Source: Legionella bononiensis
GTDB taxonomy: Bacteria; Pseudomonadota; Gammaproteobacteria; Legionellales; Legionellaceae
Length of the DNA stretch: 64,000 nt
Reading direction: 5' to 3'
NCBI RefSeq assembly: GCF_016786215.1
Contig: NZ_JADOBG010000002.1
Location: 62,001 to 126,000, forward strand
This document shows positions 50,352 through 58,552 of this stretch, one piece after another. Below the pieces are notes generated by a model, which saw only the letters and a list, made by a program, of their open reading frames with translations, ran no database searches and had not been told where the DNA came from. Numbering within the stretch: the stretch's first letter is position 1; every line of letters starts with the position of its first letter. Both the position numbers and the translations under genes were made by a program.

Positions 50352-51233
50352 TTACCACGGCTTCATATTAAAAGGAGATGGGTTAAAAATTTCTTGTTCC
50401 CCATCTTCAGATTTAGTATGTATCTCATTAGCTTCTTGTGTGGAGGATTGATCTTTATTAGACGGCCTGGGTTCCCTCGAAAGTGGATTTGGAGCAAAGC
50501 TTTGCTCTTTTGTTACCTCATCTCTTTCTTGTGCTTTCGGACTGGGTACGGGTACTAAATTATTTGCTAGCTGTTGGATAAATGCATCGTATAAAGCTAA
50601 TGTGGGCATGGTAATGCGAAGAGAATGTATGTTTCCCTCCTCATCCTGAAGGATTTGTATGCAATCATCAGAAAGATGATTTTCTTCTTTAAATTCACTG
50701 AATTCGTTTATAATCGCTTCCATGAATTTTTTTAATTCATGTCGTTGCTTTGGAGTTAATTCATTAGGATCACATTGTAATTCAAGCTTAAGAGTCATTG
50801 ATTCACGATCACTATCAACCAACAATTTCCCATCAGCAATTAATTTTTCAATTATTTCTGGGTCAAAACCAGACTCTAAATCAAGTTCTTCTGAACCAAA
50901 CACTCCTACCAATTCATCTTCAGACCCAACTACTTTGCCTGATTTAGTTAGGAATTTATCTTCACCAGGACTCGCTTTTTCCTCAGATGTCTTCTTATCA
51001 GAGGTGGCACTATCACCTCCGCTACCACCTGCGCCATGTCCGGAACAAAGGCGCTTAGGTGCGATTTCTTTAAAACAAGTCGGACAGCGTACTTTTGCAC
51101 CTTCCTCAGCAGCCTCTTTTTTTTCTGCTTCCTTTCTAAATTGTTGTAAAGCTAATGCTATAGAAGAGGTTTTGGGTTCATCTGCCGTTATGGATTCAAG
51201 GACAGGCTGATGCTTTTCTTTGTCTTTTTTCAT
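50352..51233 (-). CDS. Zn-ribbon-containing hypothetical protein, effector candidate
   Basis: 293 residues from the ATG at 51233 (GGAG at 8 bp). Near residue 50 a short CPTCFKEI... RLCSGH segment could bind zinc. A Gly/Ser-rich stretch follows, then an acidic folded-looking region (100-210) and a polar, low-complexity tail with SEDGEQE close to the C-terminus. There is no signal peptide. The Glu-rich C-terminus and eukaryote-like disorder are in keeping with Dot/Icm effectors, which is only an inference. Its promoter carries the RstA-like tandem repeat. Confidence 0.6.
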   Translation of the reverse strand: MKKDKEKHQPVLESITADEPKTSSIALALQQFRKEAEKKEAAEEGAKVRCPTCFKEIAPKRLCSGHGAGGSGGDSATSDKKTSEEKASPGEDKFLTKSGKVVGSEDELVGVFGSEELDLESGFDPEIIEKLIADGKLLVDSDRESMTLKLELQCDPNELTPKQRHELKKFMEAIINEFSEFKEENHLSDDCIQILQDEEGNIHSLRITMPTLALYDAFIQQLANNLVPVPSPKAQERDEVTKEQSFAPNPLSREPRPSNKDQSSTQEANEIHTKSEDGEQEIFNPSPFNMKPW

Positions 51234-51293
51234 GAGAATACTCCAGTGCAAGTTCATAATGGTTTCATCCGAATAAAGATTTACTTATCTGTT

Positions 51294-51335
51294 ATTATAC
51301 CGAGTTAAAAAAACCCAATTGTATATAAATTGTAC
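51294..51335 (-). promoter_or_regulatory. RstA-like tandem repeat and -10 box, copy A
   Basis: Minus-strand site GTACAATTTATATACAATTG (51316-51335) holds TACAAT twice, 11 bp apart, the spacing of OmpR-family binding sites. A -10 TATAAT (51299-51294) follows after 18 bp, and the gene starts 60 bp further on. Copies B (52705-52746) and C (53718-53759) have the same geometry. Confidence 0.72.
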
Positions 51336-51345
51336 ATTTATTGGG
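51307..51345 (-). terminator. Hairpin overlapping regulator site A
   Basis: Directly after the ATP-grasp stop codon, CCCAAT (51345-51340 on the minus strand) pairs with ATTGGG (51319-51314) followed by seven T. The loop contains the tandem repeat of promoter A, partly self-paired (TGTA/TACA). The terminator of one gene and the activator site of the next thus share the same DNA. Confidence 0.55.
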
Positions 51346-52671
51346 TTACTCGTTTTTTTGACTTAAAACATCGAGTACATAGTCCCAAATTTTACCTGCT
51401 ACATTAATTCCTTTCCCATCAGACGGATTGAGATGTAATTCAATGTAAGGGAAGCTATTATTTTCAATAATTCCAAATTGTTGCTTATGCCATGGAAGAG
51501 AAATGTCCTGACAAATAAAATCAAGACCCGTAAGCGGTATATTGAGGATTTTATGTGCTTTTTCCAATAATAGTTTGTTCTCAGGATGTATCAGATCGGT
51601 AACATCACTGATTTTTGCACCACTACTCATAGTAACTTTTTTTGCAATAAAGATTTGTTGTCCCTTGTTTATTACCGTATTAAGAGCAACTCCCTGGGCT
51701 GACAAAATGTTTATCAAGTTGCTATTTGGAGTAATTTTATATGGATATTTACCATGACCTTCTTTCCACGTAACTTTATTTTTTTTATCAATTAACTCTT
51801 GAAGTATAGTGACACCATCGCCAACAATGCTCTCAGGTTGTCGCCTCACACAAGCGATTAATGAATCATTAATAATTAATGACCGATAAACATCCCCAGG
51901 TATGTGTTTTTCAACCAGCACGCGAAAATCAACTTGCTTTACTATGTTTATCGCTTCTTTTAATTCATTTGGAGTTTGAATAGTACATGAAGTGTGAATA
52001 CTTAGAGATTCAGATAATGGCTTAACCACAAGAGGAAATCCCAATGAAATGCCATAGTTGTAGGCTTTTTTGCTGGAAATAAAAACCCTCCCTAAGGGGC
52101 AGGGAATTTGGCTATCTAATAATTTTTTCTTGAAGATCCATTTATTATCATATTTAGTATCCTCATCAAAGCGTGTATTTTTTTGAGAAATAAGAGAGAT
52201 TGGAGTCTGTATGAAATAATATTTTTTCTTATTGTAGACCAACTTAAAATACAGAGTATGCAAGTTAGATTCCTTAAAATTATACAGCTCTAGCCCTCTT
52301 TTTTGTGCTTCATCCCAAAATGCAAGGACACTGTTATTGAATTGTTTCCTATCAATGGTCTGAGTCTTGGTATATAGTTTTAGTTTTTGAAAAATATTAA
52401 TGACCAACTGATTTAATAGGTTATTGAATCGTAAAAAATCATGCTCTGATAGGAGAAAGAGTTTAGATAAAAGATAGATAAATGGATTGAATATAAAATA
52501 ATGGAATAAATTAAAAAATTTTCTTCGAAAATGAGAACGTTTTTCGGGATAGCAATGCTCACAATGTTTATTGTCCATATATGCTGTGGGAACAGGTTTT
52601 AATGATTTGCAAATGTCACGTGAAGACTTGATTTCTTTATGTTCATCAAAATTTTTAACATAAGCGCTCAT
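51346..52671 (-). CDS. ATP-grasp enzyme (cyanophycin synthetase/GshAB-like)
   Basis: 441 residues; ATG at 52671 follows GGAGA at 8 bp. The ATP-grasp fold spans about 180-440: KYDNKWIFKKKLLDSQIPCP, GFPLVVKPL, ILQELI, then GLDFICQDISLPW and IIENNSFPYIELHLNPSDG, which place the metal-binding acid and Asn residues. The closest plan is the cyanophycin synthetase/glutathione synthetase central domain, enzymes that join a carboxylate to an amine. The first 170 residues are not recognised. Cys-rich HCEHCYPEKR near residue 35 could bind metal. Under promoter copy B. Confidence 0.8.
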   Translation of the reverse strand: MSAYVKNFDEHKEIKSSRDICKSLKPVPTAYMDNKHCEHCYPEKRSHFRRKFFNLFHYFIFNPFIYLLSKLFLLSEHDFLRFNNLLNQLVINIFQKLKLYTKTQTIDRKQFNNSVLAFWDEAQKRGLELYNFKESNLHTLYFKLVYNKKKYYFIQTPISLISQKNTRFDEDTKYDNKWIFKKKLLDSQIPCPLGRVFISSKKAYNYGISLGFPLVVKPLSESLSIHTSCTIQTPNELKEAINIVKQVDFRVLVEKHIPGDVYRSLIINDSLIACVRRQPESIVGDGVTILQELIDKKNKVTWKEGHGKYPYKITPNSNLINILSAQGVALNTVINKGQQIFIAKKVTMSSGAKISDVTDLIHPENKLLLEKAHKILNIPLTGLDFICQDISLPWHKQQFGIIENNSFPYIELHLNPSDGKGINVAGKIWDYVLDVLSQKNE

Positions 52672-52704
52672 AATTTATCTCCACAGATTCGCCCATTAGC
52701 TATC

Positions 52705-52746
52705 ATTATATCGAGTTAAAACAGATCAATTGTATATAAAATGTAC
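52705..52746 (-). promoter_or_regulatory. RstA-like tandem repeat and -10 box, copy B
   Basis: Minus-strand GTACATTTTATATACAATTG (52727-52746) with TACATT and TACAAT 11 bp apart, then 18 bp to a -10 TATAAT (52710-52705), 33 bp before the ATP-grasp start. It shares TTTTAACTCG just before the -10 with copy A. Confidence 0.72.
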
Positions 52747-52862
52747 GGATGCGCCGTGTGTTTGCTTACCTACTGATATCTATGTAACACTGAACTTAAA
52801 AATCAATTCAGACTAAATTTGTTTAGAGAGTTTTCTTATTTAAAGAGGCTTAGACAGAACGA

Positions 52863-53555
52863 ATGAAAGATAAATCAATATTGCTTGTAGAAGATAACGT
52901 TAAGTTAGCCAATTACCTCAAAGAAAGCTTACAAGAAGCAGGTTATGATGTTTCTATTGAAAAACGTGGTGATAGAGCGGTCTATCGCATCATTCGTGAG
53001 CAACCTTGCCTAGTCATATTAGATATAATGCTTCCTGGCATGAATGGAGATCAAATATGCCATACCATTAGAGATGAGTATTTGGGGAAAATACTCATGC
53101 TAACAGCAATTAATGATATTGAAAATGAAGTATCCTCTTTAAATTTAGGAGCAGATGACTACTTAACTAAACCTGTTGCAGATGAGGTTTTGAAAGCAAG
53201 AATAGAGGCATTGTTACGTCGACCCAATTTAGTTAATAATCAAAATCAATTTCAATTTGGCAATTTTTCTATCAATTTTAGTACTAAGAGTGTTCATCTC
53301 TTTGATGAAGAAATTTCAATAAGCACCAGTGACTTTGAAATGCTTGCTTTGTTGGTTAAGAACCATGATAGGTTGCTGAGTCGAGATAGCATTATGTATG
53401 CTCTTTCTGGGCATGAATATGATGGGGTTGATAGAGGTATCGATTTAAAAATATCACGTTTAAGAAAAGCATTGAATGATAATAATAAAAAGCCCTATCG
53501 TATAAAAACAATCCATAAAAAAGGATATATATTTGTATCAGCGGCTTGGGAATAA
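52863..53555 (+). CDS. OmpR-family response regulator (RstA-like)
   Basis: 230 residues. Receiver domain with acidic pocket E10/D11, phospho-acceptor D54 (LVILDIMLPGMNG), T81 and K103 (YLTKPV); then an OmpR/PhoB winged helix with the recognition-helix region RGIDLKISRLRKAL and wing RIKTIHKKGYIF. The kinase gene is not adjacent: it lies at 55622-57226 on the opposite strand. The tandem-repeat promoters on both sides suggest the regulated genes. Its own 5' gap has no clear copy of the repeat. Confidence 0.93.
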   Translation: MKDKSILLVEDNVKLANYLKESLQEAGYDVSIEKRGDRAVYRIIREQPCLVILDIMLPGMNGDQICHTIRDEYLGKILMLTAINDIENEVSSLNLGADDYLTKPVADEVLKARIEALLRRPNLVNNQNQFQFGNFSINFSTKSVHLFDEEISISTSDFEMLALLVKNHDRLLSRDSIMYALSGHEYDGVDRGIDLKISRLRKALNDNNKKPYRIKTIHKKGYIFVSAAWE

Positions 53556-53717
53556 ATACAGATCACAGCCACCGATCTTATGTAAGACTTATGAAAAATA
53601 GTAAAAAATTCTTTTGCCTCGATCTTGAGATTTTTCGTCCAGTTATGAAAGCTTCACCAAATATATCGCAAATCTATAATCATTTGCCCTCGACAAAAGT
53701 ATCATTTTAGAACGTTT

Positions 53718-53759
53718 GTACAATATATATACATTTGAGCCGAGTGTTTTTGATAAAAT
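53718..53759 (+). promoter_or_regulatory. RstA-like tandem repeat and -10 box, copy C
   Basis: Plus-strand GTACAATATATATACATTTG (53718-53737), 18 of 20 bases as in copy A, with TACAAT and TACATT 11 bp apart, then 18 bp to a -10 TAAAAT (53754-53759), 35 bp before the ankyrin gene. Confidence 0.72.
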
Positions 53760-53794
53760 CAACCTATTATTTTAAGTAATAGTCGAGATGAGTC

Positions 53795-55618
53795 ATGAAA
53801 GACGCTGCAATAGAAATCTTAATATATAAACCAGATCCAGATCATCCACTGCCTGAAAATCAGAGAGGTGTGGTGATAAATCCTCACTTAAAACAACGGT
53901 TCAAGCAATTTGTTCCAATTGGCGTCTATTTAGAAGGCTCTGATTTGAAGTATTATTTTTTCGATCAGTGTGATAAATCCCCAAAAATCTATAGTAGTTT
54001 GGATGAACTCAAACGAGACTTACCGAAAGAACTAGACAATATATTTGAGAAGAACCCAAAATTATTTATTATGGGCCATGCTGGTGGTGGCGAATATGGT
54101 ATGGGTAATTGCCATGGCCCAAGTGAGCAGTTATATGATGATAATTTTGATAATTTATTACATGGTTTTAAACGAGCATTGCCCGCACATCATGGTGAAG
54201 TTTTTGTGACTTTAGAAGGTTGTAATACAGACAATCAACTTAATGCTGCAGCAAACTCACAGGAAAAAACATTTTTAGAAAGAGTATCAGTGAAACATCC
54301 AGAAATCACGTTTGGTGGAACTGGACCATGGAATGCGCAAGATGTACAGACCGGCTTCCGATCCCTTTCGCCGGCATCCCCTATCACATCGATGGCAGGA
54401 AATATTTGGAAGGCTGGAAACAGTGTTATTTTTCATCATGGTGAATATCAAGTTGCCGTTCGAAAATCTTTATTTGCCTCAACACAAACAGCTAAAGAAC
54501 TAAAAGTTAACACCATAGAATATGCCCGTGCAATTCTAGGTAAAGACGGAGCCGATGAACTGATAGCAAAAATCGCTTTAAATCGAGATATTCTAAACAT
54601 TCAAGATTTAAAGAAAATTGAGGGTTTTCCAGAATTGCGATTTGAAGGAGAAGATGTTGCAAAGTTTGTTGAACAGGAAAATCAAATATTAGGTAAAGAA
54701 CAAGAAAATTATTTAACACATGTCCGTGATATCTTAGGTCGGGCGGACCCTATAGAACAACTGACAGATAGAGATGTACTAGAACTTCTCTTAGGTTTAA
54801 AAGAACCTTCTGTATTTAAAGGTCATGAAGACTTGCTAGAGTCAATTCTAGCTAATAAAGCTTTGTTAAACCTGGCAATGGTAAGTTGTGGAAAAGTCCT
54901 TATTGGTAACCCAAGTAATGATAGCGTCATTGCTTTATTATTAAAACATGGCGCTGATATTAATAGTGCTGATAAAAAAGGCATGACGGCTTTGCACTAT
55001 GCGGTACAGAATTTTTATAATTATAGAAAAGAGCTGTTACATCTCATTAAAAAGTTATTAGAGTGTGGTGCTAGTCTTGAAGTGCGAAATGAAAAAGGAC
55101 AGACTCCTATCGAGACAGCGCAAGAACATAGCAAAGATGGAAGAGTAACTGCTAGTGATAAGCTTCTCGCATCTTTGAAATCTAGCAATTCGCCACCAAC
55201 TCCCATAGAACTAAAACAATCTGTTAGACAAATATTTCAGATGAGTCAACACAAGGCTGATGAACTACTTTCATTACCTATTGCGAAACGTGAATATAGC
55301 AAATGCAGTGAGGGCACTCTTTATATTCCTGAAGATGCAGTGGAAAAATTGCATGGAATCTTGCAATCTGCAACGGGGAGTAATGAACTATTATCGGCGT
55401 TTGAATCAGAGCTTAGTGTGGTTATCAGCGCTCTTGAAAAAGGCATTGGAACTGGAGAAGCGATTGATGGTGAGGAAGATGAATTTATCCCTAAACGTTT
55501 TGAAAATGCAAAACTCCAGTTAACAGCGGTTATCGACGCACTGGTTGGGATGAAACAAGAGATGGATACTTCAAAAGATACTACAGTTGAGGACCAACTT
55601 CCAAAACTAAAATCTTAA
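53795..55618 (+). CDS. Ankyrin protein with clan-CD cysteine-protease-like domain
   Basis: 607 residues without signal peptide. The N-terminal 230 residues carry two features of caspase-clan (CD) peptidases: a hydrophobic strand ending in a His motif (KLFIMGHAGGG, His95) and, 48 residues on, a strand ending in Glu-Gly-Cys (VFVTLEGCNTD, Cys143). Residues about 355-450 hold at least two ankyrin repeats (VIALLLKHGADINSADKKG..TALHYA; LIKKLLECGASLEVRNEKGQTPIETA). The C-terminal 150 residues are helical and acidic. Ankyrin proteins of Legionella are often Dot/Icm effectors; secretion is inferred. Promoter copy C lies upstream. Confidence 0.78.
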   Translation: MKDAAIEILIYKPDPDHPLPENQRGVVINPHLKQRFKQFVPIGVYLEGSDLKYYFFDQCDKSPKIYSSLDELKRDLPKELDNIFEKNPKLFIMGHAGGGEYGMGNCHGPSEQLYDDNFDNLLHGFKRALPAHHGEVFVTLEGCNTDNQLNAAANSQEKTFLERVSVKHPEITFGGTGPWNAQDVQTGFRSLSPASPITSMAGNIWKAGNSVIFHHGEYQVAVRKSLFASTQTAKELKVNTIEYARAILGKDGADELIAKIALNRDILNIQDLKKIEGFPELRFEGEDVAKFVEQENQILGKEQENYLTHVRDILGRADPIEQLTDRDVLELLLGLKEPSVFKGHEDLLESILANKALLNLAMVSCGKVLIGNPSNDSVIALLLKHGADINSADKKGMTALHYAVQNFYNYRKELLHLIKKLLECGASLEVRNEKGQTPIETAQEHSKDGRVTASDKLLASLKSSNSPPTPIELKQSVRQIFQMSQHKADELLSLPIAKREYSKCSEGTLYIPEDAVEKLHGILQSATGSNELLSAFESELSVVISALEKGIGTGEAIDGEEDEFIPKRFENAKLQLTAVIDALVGMKQEMDTSKDTTVEDQLPKLKS

Positions 55619-55621
55619 TCG

Positions 55622-57226
55622 TTAAGAATATATTGGAAGTACTATGGTGAATCGAGCACCTTTTAATATCGGTGATTGTGTAGCCATGACCTTTCCTCCG
55701 TGGAGATTAACAACTTTTTTAACAATAGCTAATCCTAACCCAATATGTTTATCTCCAATTCCTGCGTCTTCAGCAATTGTATATTCAGAAAAAATGTCAT
55801 CCGCACCCTCCTCCGGCAAGCCTGGGCCATCATCGTCTACGTGAAGTAAAATATGACTATTATCCAGCGAAATGGTTAAAGAAATAGTGTGCTCTGCAAA
55901 TTTCATGGCATTTGTAATCAAATTGGTAACAGCGTGTTTTAAAATATTTTCATCTATGTATGCTTTCAAAGAATTTAACTCATTAGAATAAAATGTAATT
56001 TCAAATGTTGAGGAAGAATAAGACTCTAATAACTTTCTTAACCATACTATTATATCGGTCTCAGACTGTTTTAATTTCAATTCGTTTGAATGCATTTTTG
56101 AGTAAATCAAAAAAGTGCTGACGATGCGATTTATGTCTGCAATATCTTCTTGTATGCTGTTTATCTGTTTATTGAGCAATGCATCTTCAGCGTTTTTCCT
56201 TTTGATACTATCCGTCGCCATTTGTATGGTTGACAAAGGGGTCCTAATTTCATGCGCGACAAACCGGCACAATTGTTTATGTGATTCAATCAGTTCTTTT
56301 AATTGCTCACCCATTTGGATGATATTTCTATACAGCCCATACAAAACAGAGGTAGTACCTATTTTCCGATGAAAATCAAAGTTCCCTTGACTGAAATTTT
56401 TAGTTATCTGATACACCTTTTTCATATTTCTAACAAAAAGCAATGAAAATAAGGCAATAAGACAAAGGGATATAAAAAAGAAAGTTCCTATAAAATAATA
56501 CATAACATCACTGATTCTTGCCATAACTGGCAGATAGCTTAGTGGGCCAATTTTGAGTATTCCACCACTAAAACGATAATAGAGAATAACAATTTGTGAC
56601 GAGTTTTTATTTGTTTCAAATACTAGACGCTTTGTTGATAAAGAATTAATTATATTACCTGGTAAGTATTTACTTTTAGTTTTATAAACATGAAGAGGGA
56701 AACCATATATTTTTTCTAAATGTAATAGTTCATTACTCCAGGTATTTTTTGATTTTGATAATAAATGTTGAACGACTTGTTTTAAAACAGGATTCATATA
56801 ATTAAAAATAATTTCGCCAGGATCTGAAAAATTGTAAGCTAATGCATATGGGGTATTACCAATTTTTTTATACGCAGTATGTTCTACAATGACCTCGTTT
56901 AGAAATTGATAGGTTGTACCTGATAAAAAAATGATTTCATCATTATTTAATTGATTATTCTGCACCAGGGTGAGTTTTAGACTGTCGATTGCTATAAGAT
57001 GAATAACATTATCTGTTTTCTTCTTTATTATCGCATCCCAGTTTGATTTCGGGTTATTAATTAACTCTTTTTCTAAACTAATTAAAAGCCCTTGCGAGGT
57101 CGTTTTTCCAGCATTAACAACTATCTTTGTCTCAACTGACTTTAAATATTTAAAAAATGCCAAAACAAGAATTAAAAAAATCACAAAGAACGCAGTCAAA
57201 ATTTTAATATAAATATTAAATTTCAT
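55622..57226 (-). CDS. Sensor histidine kinase (RstB-like)
   Basis: 534 residues: TM1 (about 10-27), periplasmic sensor (28-240, with ILKIGPL near its end), TM2 (about 242-264), HAMP-like linker, phospho-acceptor His325 in FVAHEIRTPLS, then HATPase with an N box (NLITNAMKFA), DDDGPGLPE and GLGLAIVKK. Orientation is convergent with the ankyrin gene (3 bp between ends). With the response regulator 2 kb away it should form a pair. Signal unknown; E. coli RstB responds through PhoPQ and low Mg or acid, which may not hold here. Confidence 0.92.
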   Translation of the reverse strand: MKFNIYIKILTAFFVIFLILVLAFFKYLKSVETKIVVNAGKTTSQGLLISLEKELINNPKSNWDAIIKKKTDNVIHLIAIDSLKLTLVQNNQLNNDEIIFLSGTTYQFLNEVIVEHTAYKKIGNTPYALAYNFSDPGEIIFNYMNPVLKQVVQHLLSKSKNTWSNELLHLEKIYGFPLHVYKTKSKYLPGNIINSLSTKRLVFETNKNSSQIVILYYRFSGGILKIGPLSYLPVMARISDVMYYFIGTFFFISLCLIALFSLLFVRNMKKVYQITKNFSQGNFDFHRKIGTTSVLYGLYRNIIQMGEQLKELIESHKQLCRFVAHEIRTPLSTIQMATDSIKRKNAEDALLNKQINSIQEDIADINRIVSTFLIYSKMHSNELKLKQSETDIIVWLRKLLESYSSSTFEITFYSNELNSLKAYIDENILKHAVTNLITNAMKFAEHTISLTISLDNSHILLHVDDDGPGLPEEGADDIFSEYTIAEDAGIGDKHIGLGLAIVKKVVNLHGGKVMATQSPILKGARFTIVLPIYS

Positions 57227-57317
57227 TACTAGGCACTCTAAATAAAAATAATAGATGCCTTTTCACAAGAAAGTACTCTGGATTATCTTTGATAATTTCA
57301 ATATCTAATTCTGGCAT
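57216..57317 (-). CDS. Possible 33-aa leader ORF overlapping kinase start
   Basis: ATG at 57317 follows AGGA at 5 bp and encodes 33 residues (starting MPELDIEIIKDNPEYF), ending just inside the kinase gene (start 57226). Translation of it could couple to the kinase. It could also be chance. Confidence 0.25.
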   Translation of the reverse strand: MPELDIEIIKDNPEYFLVKRHLLFLFRVPSNEI

Positions 57318-57324
57318 AATTATC

Positions 57325-57978
57325 CTACGTTTTGTCTATCTTTATAACTCTTGTAATTAGCCTATTTAAGGCATCCAAATTATCGATATTCGTTATGGCC
57401 TCATCAAATAATGATAAAGTCTCTGGATCGTGTGTTTCTAAATACTTGAATGCTTTTTTGGACCTTGATAACGCAATTCTTTGAATACAAAATAATCCTC
57501 TAGAATTGTGAAGATTGACCAAATATGGCGATATTTTCCTTCTAAATCTCTAGTATACGCCCTTGCCAGCATTTTTTGATACCACACTCTACGTGCTGTA
57601 ATTTCATCAGGAGGGAGGGACTCAGGCAATATTAAAAAAGCAGAGAGTTTTTTTAATAACTCTGTGCCAAAATGAGCTTTTTCAAGAACAACGATGCCAT
57701 CTGACATACATAAATGTTCATCAGAAATTGAATCAAAAGCATTCTCGGGATAAACAAAAATATCATGATAAACTTGATGTGCTTCATCAAAGCGTGCAAT
57801 TCGTTGCTTATCTCCTTTTTCCCTAATCCCTGCAATCATAATCACTGGTTACTGTGAAGTCTCCTCGTGCGCGCGAGCCATATAAAATAATTGTATGGCA
57901 ATGATGTAAAGATATTAATTCATCAACAATGAATTGCAGAACAGCATCATTTTCTAGTGATATTTTCTTTTGTGTCAT
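57325..57978 (-). pseudogene. Nucleotidyltransferase-helical domain gene, two frameshifts
   Basis: From the ATG at 57978, LYGSRARGDFTVTSDYD gives a full MNT nucleotidyltransferase motif, then the frame breaks at about 57840. The next frame (to 57438) continues IAGIREKGDKQRIARFDEAHQVYHD and a helical part ending YFVFKELRYQGPKK; the frame breaks again at the A-run near 57442, and a third frame carries AFKYLETHDPETLSLFDEAI to the stop at 57325. Joined, these make a coherent protein of about 215 residues, so this is a decayed gene or the read has errors. Follows the cupin remnant by 4 bp. Confidence 0.72.
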
Positions 57979-57982
57979 TCCC

Positions 57983-58256
57983 TTACCTTCTTATTTTGTA
58001 ACCATAATACCAAGGACTTCCTGTGGTGGAACTGGTTTGAACCGTATGATCTACTCCTCCTGAAATCAATACCTCCAATAGCAGGTTTTAACGTTTTATT
58101 GCCCACGGTTAAAATGACTTCACCTTCAAGCAACATGAATAACTCATCCGTTTCATGCTTAAAATCCTTCCAAATTTGACCTGGGGGATCTTCCCAAAGC
58201 TCAAAACTAAAGCCACGAGAGCGCCAATTGTTCTCAATCGTTATTGCATCCTGCAT
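57983..58256 (-). pseudogene. Cupin gene, frameshifted near 58070
   Basis: The frame opening at 58256 encodes a cupin fold (FSFELWEDPPGQIWKDFKHETDELFMLLEGEVIL, with the metal-ligand pattern H-E-x-x-E-like) but runs wrong after LKPAIG. In the +1 frame the sequence continues EVLISGGVDHTVQTSSTTG, with the second cupin His, and stops at 57983, four bases before the nucleotidyltransferase ATG. A loss of two bases near 58070 explains both. The two genes were probably an operon. Confidence 0.7.
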
Positions 58257-58552
58257 TAAGGACTCCTATTTAAAAGACACTTTCAATTTTACACCAGTGA
58301 AACTGAAGAATAATAGACTATACAATTATTAACCAATGTTGGTCTATACATGCAGTACTGGGGGAATATCGCTTAATTAAAAGCATCACTACAAAGGCCG
58401 TCAAAACTCTTTGCCGTCAGGGACGATTTAGCTCTAAATTAAGGATGTGGATCGATCAATCTGTTGTCATTTAAAGATAAGAAATCTACAAATTGACAGT
58501 ATCGAGGTTAAACCCTAGAATTTTCCTCTGATCCAACAATTGTCTTGATATA

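Noticed and set aside
58320..58360. TATACAAT and TATACATG near 58320-58355 as a further copy of the RstA-like box
   Set aside because: The two half-sites are about 31 bp apart, not 11, and no -10 box lies at the right distance.
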